Assembly (NCBI GenBank): GCA_036768485.1
Contig: JAVLUZ010000708.1
Span: forward strand, 186,001 to 250,000
Length of the DNA: 64,000 nt
Direction: 5' to 3'
From: Mermis nigrescens
Lineage: Eukaryota; Nematoda; Enoplea; Mermithida; Mermithidae
The position numbers were made by a program, and so were the translations under genes. The notes under the pieces are model-generated. The model searched no databases and was not told the DNA's origin. It saw nothing but the letters and a program-made list of their open reading frames with translations. Position 1 is the stretch's first letter. Every line of letters begins with the position of its first letter. Positions 52,520-64,000 of this stretch are shown here, piece by piece.

Positions 52520-55500
52520 ATGATCAGGCGCTTATTTAGCAGACCAGTTGTTCGAGCAATGTCTGATAGCCGCAAAAAGCTGGAATTATCCACATCAATG
52601 GCAGGGGCACAAGCAGAAGCCCAAACCAGGCGTGACAGGCTTATTTGGATAGATTGCGAGGCACGTAATCATAGTTTAAACTCATTTTCTCCCTATTTTG
52701 AGCATTTTTACTTCATTTTTGCTTTACTGTATACGTCTTATAATTTTCTTTAGGCGCTAGTTTAGTTTCAATCAGAATCATGAATTTCTGTGTAAGTTTT
52801 TATCAAAAAGAAACAAAAATATTTTCTGGCGATACTATGGCAGTTTTCTTTTCTCCAAATCGAATGACTCCCAGAATTGAATTTTTGGTGCTATTTTGCC
52901 CCATCGGACCCCCAGAATTTGGTTGCTGCCCATGTATGGTGACGGGGAATGAGTGATCCTCCACCCAAAGTCAGAAAATTTTCAATTACCCCCATTTTTT
53001 AGCGAAAATTTGCGTTTTTGACCATGAGTTAGGGGTTCTATACCCCACAATGGAGAAAAGAATTTTCTCGAAAAAATGAGGCGAGAATAAGGCTAAAAAT
53101 AGATGAAAAATGAAAATTTGTTTAAAAGTGCTTCAAGTTTACCTGAAATTACGTAGTTTTAACGCTATTATAGCGCTTAAGCCAGTTTTTGAGATTATTT
53201 TCACCAAAAAAACTTTACCCCCTCATACCGATTAATCCCTTTCCCATGATCGGCCACGCTGTGCACTATGGTGGTGATCAGACATGCACGTAGGCGGGAG
53301 GGTTTGGAGTCTAGACCCTCAGAATGGAAAGTCTTGTGGGGAGAATGAGGCAAAATGAAGGCTAAAAACGGACGAAAATTTAAATTTTCTTCGAAACTGC
53401 TTCAAATTGACTAGAAACTGTGTTGACCCCTAGACTGGCTGACCCCACCCCCCCCCCCACTCCCCCGCCCAGATTGGCCATGCTGTGCATCTATGGTGAT
53501 GGTGACCACACCTGAGCGTGGGGTGTTGGGGGTATGCACCCCTTGAGAAACCAAAATACCCCCCATAAATCAAAACCCCCCCAGAATTCAATTTTTAAAA
53601 TTTTTTCGTTTTTTACGCAATTTTTTATGCCAATGGATGGTGTTTTTAAGCCATACCACCACTTTTAAGGCCATTTTTTACCTTTGAAAAATCTTGCACC
53701 CCCTAGAATTTTCTTGCTGCCCACGTATGATGGTGACCATAGATGCACAGCATGGCCGATCTGGGGGTCAAAAATTGAGCTTTTAGGGCTAAAATGACCT
53801 TAAAAACTGGTATGAGCGCCAAAATAGCATTAAAACTACGTTTTGGAGCACTTTTCCGTTTTTGGCCTTCATTTTGCCTGATTTTCCCCACAAAATTTTC
53901 CATTTTTGTGTTCTAGGGGGGGTCAGCAGAAACCCCCCGAACCCCCTTCCCCATGTGCATGTCTGATGGTGACCCTCCTATGAAAAAATGACTTACATAT
54001 CGATTTTCCTATTTTCAACTATTTTTTTCATATCTTCAAAATAAGTGCGTTCAAAACAAAGTCTTCAGCTCGTCGAACTTTTGTACTAGCTAAAGATTTA
54101 GCATAGATTTTAAATTTCTTTAAAATGTTGGTTGCTTTATATGTGCTTTGCAACATTTGCTATTGCGGCGCATTTTTATGCTCCCCAGCTCAACTCTTAT
54201 CTTTCCCGTATAACATCGTTTACCCGGTTTATTAATTTTGATAAAAATAATTCGCAGATGTCTGGACTTGATGTAGACACATGTCATTTATTAGAGGTCG
54301 CTTGTTTAATCACTGACCGGAACAACTTGGACATCATTGCCGAGGTAATTAGATTAAGGTACGCAAGCGTATAAAACTAATGCTTTCGCTGTTTTTGAGT
54401 GAAGTGGCGTTTTGCAGGGTCCGAATCTGATTATTAATCATCCAAAATCGGTCCTTGACTCAATGAACGACTGGTGTAAGGAACAGCATCAGAAAGTAAT
54501 GAGACGTTTTTACGTGTGTGTATATGCACCTATGGGCGTACGCGGGGGGTGGCCGCCCCCTAGCCCAAAAACAAGTTTGGAGAGGTATGGAAATGCATGA
54601 AAATTGGCACCTTTTTATCTAAAATCTCGAAATTACGGCGCTTCGCGCCATAGAATCATTATAATCGTTGATTTAGGCCTAGCGTGGCCAAAAACGTATA
54701 TATTTTCATAACTTATTGATAGAGAAATAAAAATTTTTTTGAAAAGTCTGAATTTTATGAGCTTGACGGATAGAGCATGTTCGGAAACGTCAGAAAATGC
54801 ACTTTATTCGGTGTCCCGGCGAACATTTCCGAAATCTAGAGTTCACCTATTTCGGACCGCCCCACCCCCTTGAAAAAATCCTGCGTACGCCCCTGTTTAC
54901 ACCATATGTGCATGATCGGGGAGAGTTGCTGGGTTTTCGCGCCCTCTCGGAAATATTCAGAAATTTCCAATTTTTTAGATTCTTTTCGGATTTTTTCATT
55001 TTTTAAAATTTTTATTTTCGTTTCTTTCATTCACAAAGAGCTGATCTGTTTTTTCTAGAAGTGGACATTGTCATATTGTTCAGCTGGCACATAATCTATT
55101 GAACGAACGTGATGAAACATGATTCGCCTTTCTCCATTTCACATTTTTTTGATTAATAATATGCAATATATCCGCGATTTGAACTCGAAAATTGATAAAG
55201 ATATCGATTGATCAAGATGAAGTTTGTAGGTTTTATCTTCAGCTTGGTTTTGTAGACTGGTCTTTGCTCTATACAAGAGAAATTAGCCTTAGAACGATAA
55301 TAATAATCTCTAAATTTGTAAGGCAGCCAGCCCCTCATTGGAGATAAAGGAGAGGAGAATCTTAAATTTAGGGGCACCAGGATGCGACATGCTTTGAAAT
55401 CTCTGCTACATGTGCATTTGGTCGGTTGGTTGGCCGTTTAGTTGGTTGGCTAGTTAGTTGCTTGGTTGGCTAGTTGGTTGGTAGTTTGGCCGGTTGGTTG

Positions 55501-58500
55501 GTTGTCTGATTGGCTACTTGGTTGGTTGGTTGGTTGGCTAGTTGTTTGGTTGTTTAGCTAGTTGGTTGGTTGTTTAGCTAGTTGGTTGATTGTTTGGTTG
55601 GCTAGTCAATTGGTTGGTTGGCTAGTTGGTTGGTTGAGCGGTTGGATAGTTGGTTGGTTGGTTGGTTGTTCGTTTGGCCAGTTGGTTAGTTCTTTGGTTG
55701 GGTAGGTGGTTGGTTTGTTGTTCGGTTGGCTAGTTGGCTATTAGTTGGCCGGATAGTTGGCTATTTGGTTGGTTGTTTGGTTGGTTGTTTGGCCTGGTTG
55801 GTTGGTTTGTTGGTTGGTTGGCCGATAGTTGGTTGGTTGGTTGGCTAGTTGGTTGGTTGGATTATTTTCTCACTTTTTTTATTTTTGGGTCAAAAAATAC
55901 TATCCCCTCCCCCAATAAAAAACTATTTCTTCTGGCGCCACCCAGCTGGGGTTCTGAAAGGACCGAAGTGCCTTCTGGCGCCACCCGGTGGCGCGGGTGG
56001 CGCGGAATTGTCCACCTGTGAGGCAAAATGATGAATTATCAAAGTGACGCCAGATTATTCTCGTATTTTCATGGTTTTTAATTTAAATCAACTTGAGACT
56101 TTCAAAAGAACGAAAGATAAATCGATGAATTCTTATGAATTTTCCGGCTGATACTCAAAGCTTGGATTTTATAAGGAGGAACAAATTCTGACGTTTTTGT
56201 CTTTATAAAATTTCCTTTGGGCATTTTAAAGGCACACATTTAAGAAAATATCAGGCGTCAAAAAATATTTCACTCTTTTCTGTTTTTGTCGCCAAAAAAT
56301 CTTCTTAGTTCAACGACGGCCCTAGCAAAAATGAATACAGCCTGAAAATTTAGTCGTTCACCCCAAAGAAAAGCATGATTCAAAGTCTTTTCGATTATTC
56401 CAAAAATTTCGAATTTTTGCAGACTTCAGGTGGCTGTTGGTCTCAGGTTCTCAGCGCCTGCTCAATATACTAGGCCGAATTCGCTCGGTATTTGACAATA
56501 GGGTCCTAGTTCGAAACCCAATATGTACTTTATTTAGCGAAAGTTATCTTAAGCTCGAAATTTCTGCACAAAAGTTGACAAGAAACGGAAGATGCAAGTG
56601 TATCTATCCAGACCCATATCCAGGATTTTATTTCTGAGGGAATCACCAAAATTTTGAAACAAACGTCTTTATATCGCAATTTCACGCGCTAAAACAACGT
56701 TTTTCGACATGTTTTGCTTTTGGATCACGTCACACTCACGTCTGTAGATTGTTGTGATGAAATAAACAAGAATGAAGTGATTTGAGAAAAGTTTTAGGAA
56801 TTCTATTATTTCAACTCAGTTTAGCAACTTTTTTGAGGACAAACAACGCAAAAACATGAGTATTAAAAAACTGTGGCGCGAAGCGCCGGAAATTTTTGAC
56901 GTTTTAATCACGGTTTTCCTAGCACCACGCTGATGAAATTTGCCCCTTTTAATGGCATTAACGTTAGCACGACGTGAACAATACCAAGAACTTCATTGAA
57001 AGCGATTAGGATTAATGAAGGTATTTGATTTCTGAATGTTCAAGAAGGCTGCATTTTGTACGCTTTAGATTTAATAAAGCCCCATGGAAAAATCGCACTT
57101 CGTCAAGTCAAAGAATTGACGTGACTAAGACATGAAAAGCGATTCAAGACTCATCCTGCGTTAGCTTTCTCATTCTTCCGGACTTATCAACATACACACG
57201 ATTTTTTCTTGTGGGTTTTATTTAACCCAAAGTGCAGACAAAGAGACCCTTGAACATGCAAGGCTTAGACATTTCTTTATATACGATTCTGATGAACTTG
57301 TGGTCAAAATGCACTGGAAAGTTTAGCCTAAACATACCGAAGCTTATTTGAAGTTTCAAAAAATAATGCCATCAAGTTGAAGTGCCTTACTCCCGAACCG
57401 TAAAATTTCAACGTCAAACTTTTTTTAATAAAACTTTATAATCTTTTTGTCATATTCTGGCAAAGTTTTATGTTCTATAAGATAAAATTGGTTCAGCCGC
57501 AGCAAAATAAAATGTGTCGTAGACACGTGGCCCGCTCATTTATGAGCAAGTAACAGATCAAGTTACAAACACATCTTCAATGGCATGGAGGTTATGCCAA
57601 ATAAAATATTGTGGCACATACAACAATAACTCTAGAAATGATAAGTTGTTAGGTACCTAATCCGATGCCTAGACAATTTCATGTGATTTTCATGATATTC
57701 AAAAAATGTTTTTATTGGCATTCGGCTACCCGGGCAATGGAATTTTTCCTACCCTGCCTAGGAGTGCAGCTCTGAACCAGGATAGGACCATACATGATCT
57801 TGGGGGTTTCACCACCACCCCCTCCCCCCGCAGAATCATTTTTCACCCCCCGCAAAAAATTTTTCACCCCCCAGAATTGGCGATTTTTCAAAAGTTTCCT
57901 AAACTTACCTGAAAATTCGGTGGAAAAGTGTCTTTTTAAGGCTTTTTGGCTATCTATTTGCTCAAAATCGCCAAATTTTCGGCGCTTCGCGCCATATATT
58001 CATGCTTTTAGCGATATATGGGTCAATTTATTCAACTTTTTTCGAAATTTTTATCATGATTTCATGCTCTAGAAGGATAGAATATCGTCAGAAACGCCAA
58101 AAACGATGTTTTTTAACGCGTACCGGCCATTTTGGGCCCAAAAAAGGCACTTTAGGTTTTCACTCCCCCCCAGAATTCCCATATTGAGCATGTATGGATA
58201 GGACACGAAATTCATATTGTGTTAGGTTCACTAATTTCTTAAATATTCGGCTAGTAGCTATACGTATGTAAAGCTAATGGATATTTAAATCTCTAGCTAC
58301 TGTAGCTAATATTAATATTTGATTTTCGCTCTTGTGGTCTATGCATATCAGATTAGACTTTCGATACATTCTCTGCTGTATTTAAATGGTTCTGTATTTT
58401 TTAAAAATTAAGTCAGTACATACATAAATAAGAACTTTTTATTTTATCGTATTCATTTTTTATATTTATTTGCAAAATTTCTATTATAAGTTTTAATTTC

Positions 58501-61500
58501 CAGAGCGGCTTGGTTGAAGCCGTTCTTAGCAGCCGTATCACGTTAGCCCAAGCCGAACAGGCGTTATTAAAATTCGTTCAACTTCACACCGATCCGCGTC
58601 AGTGCCCCCTGGCTGGCAACAGCGTTTACGTGGATAAATTGTTCCTCAGCAAATATATGCCAACACTGACCAGCCATCTGCATTACAGAATAGTCGACGT
58701 TTCTACGATAAAGGAATTAAGCAGGTACGAAACTGGATTACGGTAAATAGGCTACATAGAGGGTGGGCTAAAAAGACTACATCCATACATGGGCGCCAGG
58801 GGTGTTTGTACCCCCAGAAGTTGAAAAAACCCATATCACTGTAAACATCCAGAATTCTATTTTTAGTAACATTTCTGGCTATTTTACCCATCCTGACCCC
58901 CCCAGAATTTTCTTGCTGCCCACGTATGGCTACATCTCAGTGTTACAGATACAGATCATAAGTTCGGCAAATGCGGATATAAAATTTCAAATCCATTTTC
59001 ATTAGATTTTTTAAAATCGAGTAAACAATTTTGGCCATCTCTTAGCGGTTCGGGCGCTACAGCGACTTGTTTACATCCTTTTTGATATTATTTACATGCT
59101 TGAAGCTTGTTCTGTTCTATCTCATCATTTGCTCACCCGTTTTACGATATTTTGCAGTTTTTGCACCTAGTAGTAAGGAGAGGACTTGCACGTGGAGGGT
59201 TTGGGGAGTCTAGTGTCCCCGGAATAAAAACAACGGAAAATTTTGTGGGAAAATGAAGCAAAGTTTGGGGCTAAAAACGAATGATAACTTGAAATTTTTT
59301 CAGAAAGTGCTTCCTTCAGTCACGCCCACTTCACGCCCCATTAATTGTTCGTAACTTTTAGCTTAAATTCGCCAATTTATGCTCGATTTTTTTAATTGAA
59401 GTTGTCGCAGTTTATTAATGGATTCGGTCTGAGGGCAACCCTGCGTTTGCATGTATTGATAGGATATTAACAACAACGAATTGAGAATTCATAATTTATT
59501 TGAGAATTAAATAAAAGCATCCAAATTGTTTATTCGACGTGAGCGTATGCCAGGCGGAAAAGAAGGCGTAACTATGGGTTCAGATTGCGCTAGCTATAAT
59601 TAGCTGATGCGTCAGTGATTTTGATCTTTTTACACATGGAATTAGGGTGAAACCGGGACTTCGGGCTGGGACAAGGCAATGACCAGACGCAAGCGTAGGT
59701 GGGCACCACCGAAATTCCGGGGGGGGTGTGCACAAGATTTTTCAAAGGTCAAAACATGGTCTTAAAATGGTGGTAGTATGGCGTTTCTCAACGTTTCTCA
59801 TCGAGCACCATCCATTGGCATCAAAAAAATTGCGAAATAAACAAATTTTCAAAAATTCAATTCTGGGGGGGGTATTTTGATTTCCGGAGGGGCAATGGGC
59901 ATACGGCCTTCTGGGGTTGCATACCTCCCAAACGTTCCCCCCTCCAGCCCGCATGTGGACGCGGGGAAAAGGTAGGGAGAGCCTAAGCTTTGATTCGCGC
60001 CGCTTTTATAGGAAAATCGGCGCACGTGGTGTGTTTGATGACTCATTTTTGACTAAATTTTGCTCATCTGTTCTCTCATTTTCAAGGATTTGCGTGCTTG
60101 TATATTTGCATGCGCCTTTTTCGTCAACTTGCTTCTTATGCTTTTGACCCTAAATAACCTTTTCGATACGTTATTCATACAACCCAAAATTCGGTAAACA
60201 ACGTCAGTTGTTTAAGTATATTTTGCACGCAGTCTTGTGTTTTCTGATATTCTAAGAGTGGATAGCTTAATTAATCCTAAGTTTCCATTCTTGTCTGACG
60301 TCTGTCTGCTCTGTCGGTATTATCCTAGCATGTCTCCACCTTGCGGTCACCGGTCTTGTACATTTACACCCCTATTGAATTTTTCTAAGTCTTTTGACAT
60401 TATCTTTGCCCCACAATGTGACGCTTGAAAGAAACAAACTGACTCTCGCAGGGATCGAGCCTCAGACCTCTTTCTCTATAGATAGATGAGCTATCTACTA
60501 GGTCAGCGCAACGACCAGATACTTTCAAAAGTTAGAGAGTTGCTAATCAATCTTTTACTTGTTAAATCTATGTCATTTTGTGTGAGCTAGCACAAGTATA
60601 TATGTGGCATTTGAGATATATTTTGTTCGAATAAGTAGCAGGGAAGTTACTTGCATTGTTTGAGAATTCAGATTGGTGACAGACATAGGCTAAGCCTAAG
60701 GCATGAATGGGGCAAATTACTCGACTCGCTTCGCTCGCTCCGCAAGTTTTGCCCCATTTATCTCAGACTTAGCCATACATGTAACAGGGGGTCCCCCACC
60801 TAAAGTCGGCCGTCCCCTCATCCCCTTACCCCAAAGCCTGAAAATTTTTGACCTTCCCCATTTTTGGGGAAAATCGAATTTTTTTGGTTGTTTTCAAACG
60901 TTTTTTGACCGTTTTTGATCAAAAATTGGAGGTCACTTTATCCCCCTCCGCCCCCTAAAAATGGCCGAAACCCCCATTTCGAGCCGTTGCATGTTTGGGC
61001 TTCGCCTATGCGGTGGCACCAATGTGTAGGCGCATAGCTAAGCCTTAGCCAAACCAAATGGTAACAAAAGTTTTTGGTTGTTCCTAATATTCGTAATCAG
61101 CTAATCAAATCAGGCCAAAACCGGTCATGCACAATTTCAGATTTGAATTAAACTTGCATAAATTTGCATATATAATAAGATATGCGCGTTTTTGTTGAAA
61201 TTGACTACCATATGCGTCATCAGCGTATCAAATATGACTATAACCGATGACTTTTGCGGAAAAACATTGTTCGGACGTACGTTTTTCCGAAGGTGGAGAC
61301 ATGCTAGGATAATACCTGCTCTGTCTACTTCTTAAAACCAGTTTTAACCGGTTTTGACTACTCTATTCCATGGAACCGCTTTGTAAGCCTTCGATATTAT
61401 TACAATTCTGGGGAAAAAATTCAAGACATGATATTATGCGTTTTCGAAAACATCGATTTATATTACAACATTAGATTTTGCGAATATTATAAGTGTAAAA

Positions 61501-64000
61501 ATAAACATAATTTTCGTAATATTATCAAAATGTCATATTACATTGAAACATGATGCTTATGTACGTGTTCTAGCGTAGTTATTCATATATGCACATATTA
61601 GATGCCTAAAGTCGTGTCGCTCGTGACACAATAAATTGATCAGAGACTTTTTAGTAACGTAGTTTTTATGCTATTTTAGCACCACACAGGGGCATAGGGG
61701 AGGAGGGGGCTATAGCACCACACATGAGCATAGGGGGGGAGGGGGCTCTTACCCTACCTAGAGTTTTGGAAAATCAGGTACTGTCGGGCGATTTTGAGAA
61801 AATGAGAGGTGCAGTAAGGCAATTTTGAGATTAACACGGGAAAAAAGGCTGAAAATTGTACCTGAAAAAGGTGAAAAATATCCTATTTTTTCGGCGCTTC
61901 GCGCCGTATTGATATTTTTTATAAAAGGGAGATTTCAGGAGGATCACTCGCTCAAGATCAGCGTTTGACAAAAAATGTAAAGTTTTTATCGCTGCCCTTG
62001 GAAAAAAAATCATTTACTAATCACACATTCAAAATTTTGAGCCTTTTTACATAAATATTAGGCATTTACTAGAAAAATGCATAAAAATGTCAATTCTCCT
62101 TTATTTTGCTCGAAGTCGTTGCGCTATTAAATTGTACGAAGATGGTTCCAATAATCATGGTACGAGGCCTCAATATCTTCTTCCCGTGGAAAGATTAAGA
62201 AAATGTAGAAAATTCAAATGTCAAAAAATGTTGAAAATGTGTGTCAAAGATGGAAATGAAAATTATTTAAATGTCAAAGAAAAAAAATGAAATATTTTGT
62301 AAAGAGAAAAATGGCAATATATAAAAAAATAGACAAAAATGATACATAAATGTAAATAAATATTGTTTAAAGAATGTAATTTAATAATAATTATGATGAA
62401 GACATAATTGGAAAATAAGTAAAAAATGACTTAAAAAATTATTTAAATTAATAACAGATTTAAAAATGAAAATGTCAAGGATATAAAAAATGAAAAAAAT
62501 AAAGGTAAATGCATAATTTCTTATAATTTTGCCTTCGTATCTTTTGTAGGACGTGGTATCCGAACGAATACCAAAAAGCTCCTGTCAAACACTTAACTCA
62601 TCGGTAAGTCGATTTTTAATGTTTTTTCCATACAATTTCCTCGACAAATCAGCAATTAAACCGTTTTTTGATGTCATTTCGGTGCGAAAAAACTTACCGT
62701 CTGACCCCATACCGGCCTTACATACTTTGCATACTGTGTATTTCGCCACCTTCCCTCCTCTGGCTAACGATTTATGTCGAAAAGAGTATATTTTCAAGCG
62801 ATTTTGACAATATGTATAATGAATGCAATTCACTGTAACAAAATTATTAAACTTCACCCCTCCCTGATCACCCTGACCATACGTGGGCAGCAAGAAAATT
62901 CTGGAGGGGGTCAGGATGGGTAAAATTGCCAAAAATGTTACTAAAAATAGAATTCTGGGGGTCTATCGGGGAGAGTTTCAACTCCTGGGGGTACAAACAC
63001 CCCACGTCCATGTGTGACCCTGACCATGTACAGCTGAATATGATAGTTGGGCAAGTATGTATGTACATGGCAGCCAGCTCCTAAATTCAAGGGGTCCAGA
63101 AACTTTCTACGATCAAAAAAGTGCCGAAAATTGATGTTAGGGGCAAAAAACGTCATTCTTAGCATTTCTCATCGAGCCTATTAATTGGCACAAAAACTTT
63201 GGGTAAATTCCCACGTCCATGTTTGCTTTGGTAGAAAATTTCGATTGTTAACAATGTTAGTTTTTTCGTTTTCTATACTTAAACTATTGGAATACCATCA
63301 ACTTTTTTAGGCCTTGTCGATAAGAAGTTGTTTTTTTTATAAAAGTTGTTCATCATACTTATAGTCTGTTTCATGGGAACTTGTGCATGAAAACCATTTT
63401 TACACTCAAGCGAGTAGCTACAAAAGTGCCTTTTAGGCAGTCTACAGTCATACATGTAAGGGCTCAAGATTTTGGGGGTCCATGTGGGGTTGGGGGGGTA
63501 AGTGACCTCCAATTTTTGGCAAAAAAAGACGTAAAAACGACCAAAAAATTTGATTTTTTCCAAAAATAGGCGGTAAAAAATTTTCTGGCTTTGGGGGACG
63601 ACCGACTTCGGGTGGGGGGATCCCTTTATCCCTCTCTTACATTTATGCCTACAGTAATACGATTTTGCAAGATGAAATATAAAAAGTATCAATATTGTTG
63701 CTTCAATTTAAACCGCTTTTGCGATCTATTTACGTTAACTCAAAAATTGTGATCTATGCCCAAGATTTCGTGAAATAGGCCTTTGTTGAGTTTTAATTGA
63801 AAATTTAGGCATCATTTAATTGAAAATTGAAGAGTAAGCTATATTTTTTATTATTATTCACAATATTTAATTCAACATTGTTATCGAATTTTCGGGATAT
63901 GCGATTGAAACTTTTTGCACCGACTTGCAATGTGGATTTTTTTCATTCAGGGCCATGGACGATATTAAGGAGAGCATCCAGGAACTCATTTATTATAAGA
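52520..64000 (+). CDS. REXO2: Oligoribonuclease (REXO2-type 3'-5' exoribonuclease), six exons, 3' end outside the window
   Basis: Exons: 52520-52660, 54258-54344, 54418-54495, 58504-58724, 62550-62603, 63951 to beyond 64000. The enzyme degrades very short RNA oligonucleotides in mitochondria and cytoplasm. DEDDh residues are present: Asp and Glu in WIDCEMSGLD, the NSVYVD Asp in exon 4 ([19 protein letters not shown]), and the His and Asp of [10 protein letters not shown] across exons 5 and 6. The first 14 residues ([14 protein letters not shown]) are basic and hydrophobic, like a mitochondrial presequence. Intron 1 appears to use a GC donor (GAG/GCACGT); the others are GT-AG. Introns are 1597, 73, 4008, 3825 and 1347 bp and rich in transposons. 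The start codon choice rests on the presequence. All junctions keep frame. Confidence 0.95.
52866..52940 (-). mobile_element. Short family A relative
   Basis: CCCAGAATTGAATTTTTGG to GGTTGCTGCCCATGTATGG, like 47690-47805. Confidence 0.5.
53279..53495 (+). mobile_element. Family F element
   Basis: Starts CAGACATGCACGTAGGCGG, ends GGCCATGCTGTGCATCTATG. A right-end fragment of the same family (GGCCACGCTGTGCACTATG) directly precedes it at about 53252-53270. Flanks GTGGTGAT and GTGATGGT are similar but not identical. Confidence 0.65.
53507..53729 (-). mobile_element. Family A element, TSD ATGGTGAC
   Basis: ATGGTGAC at 53499-53506 and 53730-53737 is exact. Ends CACACCTGAGCGTGG and GCTGCCCACGTATG. 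Confidence 0.9.
53738..53965 (-). mobile_element. Family F element, TSD ATGGTGAC shared with its neighbour
   Basis: Starts CATAGATGCACAGCATGGCC, ends CCATGTGCATGTCTG. ATGGTGAC lies at 53730-53737 and 53966-53973, so the left copy is shared with the preceding family A element. Confidence 0.85.
54531..54893. mobile_element. Family G-like element in REXO2 intron 3
   Basis: Ends CTATGGGCGTACGCGGGG and CTGCGTACGCCCCTG are inverted. Candidate flanks TATGCACC and TTTACACC match at 6 of 8. It contains CGGCGCTTCGCGCCAT. Confidence 0.6.
55415..55862. repeat. (TTGG)n-type minisatellite in REXO2 intron 3
   Basis: About 450 bp of TTGGTTGGCTAGTTGG-like imperfect tetranucleotide repeats. The Trp/Gly/Leu-rich ORF here is an artefact. 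Confidence 0.95.
55863..57788. other. REXO2 intron 3 interior
   Basis: No exon or gene seen. A weak B-box-like GTTCGAAACCC is at about 56510-56520; a GGCGCGAAGCGCC hairpin motif is at about 56875. Confidence 0.5.
57789..58197 (+). mobile_element. Family H element, TSD GATAGGAC
   Basis: GATAGGAC at 57781-57788 and 58198-58205 is exact. Ends CATACATGATCTTGGGGG and TTGAGCATGTATG. It contains TCGGCGCTTCGCGCCATAT. A related copy without its right end is at 42518-42850. Confidence 0.88.
58784..58928 (-). mobile_element. Short family A' element in REXO2 intron 4
   Basis: Ends CATACATGGGCGCC and GCTGCCCACGTATG; flanks ACTACATC and GCTACATC. It is the inverted counterpart of 62878-63016. Confidence 0.85.
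59694..59965 (+). mobile_element. Family A element, diverged
   Basis: GTAGGTGGGCACCACCG at the left; the TTTCTCATCGAGCACCATCC and GAATTCAATTCTGGGG-like blocks follow to about 59965. Confidence 0.65.
60430..60517 (-). repeat. tRNA-derived SINE-like sequence
   Basis: On the minus strand an A-box-like TGACCTAGTAGATAG is followed about 35 bases later by a B-box-like GGCTCGATCCC. The spacing fits an internal pol III promoter. It does not fold as a clean tRNA. Confidence 0.4.
60690..60777. repeat. Hairpin with GCTTCGCTCGCTCCGC centre
   Basis: The arms GGCTAAGCCTAAG / CTCAGACTTAGCC and ATGGGGCAAA / TTTTGCCCCAT pair around ACTCGCTTCGCTCGCTCCGC. The centre is shared with the hairpin at 12382-12524, but the arms differ. 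Confidence 0.6.
60775..60993 (+). mobile_element. Family B element
   Basis: Starts ACATGTAACAGGGGGTCCCC, ends CGAGCCGTTGCATGTT; the most complete family B copy in the window. Confidence 0.7.
61326..62549. other. REXO2 intron 4 right part, no gene
   Basis: AT-rich. Family C-like ends are at 61680-61800 (a local duplication of ATAGCACCACACA...GCATAGGGG) and TCGGCGCTTCGCGCC at about 61889. Confidence 0.5.
62878..63016 (+). mobile_element. Short family A' element in REXO2 intron 5, TSD ACCCTGAC
   Basis: ACCCTGAC at 62870-62877 and 63017-63024 is exact. Ends CATACGTGGGCAGC and CACGTCCATGTGTG. It aligns with 58784-58928 reversed. Confidence 0.92.
63447..63652 (-). mobile_element. Family B element, minus orientation
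   Basis: CATACATGTAAGGGCTCAAG at the left and CCCTCTCTTACATTTATG at the right, with the GGGGGACGACCGACTTCGGG block inverted relative to 60775-60993. Confidence 0.65.

Larger units (their letters stand above)
60300..61325. mobile_element. Inverted pair of ~35-bp sequences enclosing ~950 bp
   Basis: GGTATTATCCTAGCATGTCT (with CTCCACC after it) near 60317-60343 reappears inverted near 61292-61320, together with GCTCTGTC. They may be TIRs of one element that encloses a SINE-like sequence, a hairpin and a family B copy. Confidence 0.4.

Noticed and set aside
54797..55058. Overlapping ORFs of 60-70 residues near 54.8-55.1 kb
   Set aside because: They lie in REXO2 intron 3 and partly in a family G-like element; Phe/Ser-rich low-complexity translation.
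55734..56031. Trp/Gly/Leu-rich ORF in the TTGG region
   Set aside because: It is a translation of the minisatellite inside REXO2 intron 3.
56431..56530. tRNA gene suggested by GTTCGAAACCC
   Set aside because: No acceptor stem or A box could be matched at the right distance, so it was kept only as a weak B-box-like note.

Overview
This window is eukaryotic nuclear DNA, AT-rich and dominated by repeats, most likely from an arthropod. Two intron-bearing host genes, both on the + strand, support this: a ubiquitin/ribosomal protein L40 fusion gene (four coding exons, 42186-47961) and the 5' part of an oligoribonuclease (REXO2-type) gene (six exons seen, 52520 to beyond the window end). Nearly everything else is transposable elements, many inserted into one another. 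Element names rest on protein motifs, terminal inverted repeats (TIRs) and target-site duplications (TSDs) read by eye; the species is not identifiable from the sequence alone.

Layout. 1 to about 28.8 kb is a decayed Ty3/Gypsy LTR retrotransposon on the + strand (gag, protease, RT, RNase H, integrase, an unknown 3' ORF region, putative 3' LTR). Its gag carries a 1.4-kb element whose arms are tandem repeats (1512-2927, TSD TAA). Its pol is split by a 14.8-kb nest (3834-18589). The outer element of that nest is an almost perfect giant palindrome: arms of about 1.68 kb, a 215-bp spacer, AG...CT ends and a 6-bp TSD GATATG, with a C2H2 zinc-finger gene in each arm. This looks like a Polinton/Maverick-type terminus pair turned into a fold-back element. 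Its right arm was hit by a PIF/Harbinger element (6697-11711) with an intact transposase, and by a hAT element (11920-18076) that itself contains a LINE and a second hAT. The putative LTR contains another tandem-repeat-armed element (27309-28474, 9-bp TSD).

28.8-42 kb has no recognisable host gene. It holds a diverged 460-bp tandem array, several nonautonomous DNA transposons, an (AT)n microsatellite and a 1-kb inverted repeat. 42-48 kb is the UBA52/RPL40 gene with element-filled introns. 48.8-51.4 kb is a second copy of the same LINE on the - strand. 52.5-64 kb is REXO2, whose introns are packed with short elements.

The short elements fall into families that share CA-starting TIRs and precise 8-bp TSDs (hAT-like). 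They have repeatedly landed next to one another, sometimes at the same 8-bp target. The two host genes look functional. Of the element genes, only the Harbinger transposase, the left-arm zinc-finger gene and the Gypsy integrase ORF are open over their expected lengths.
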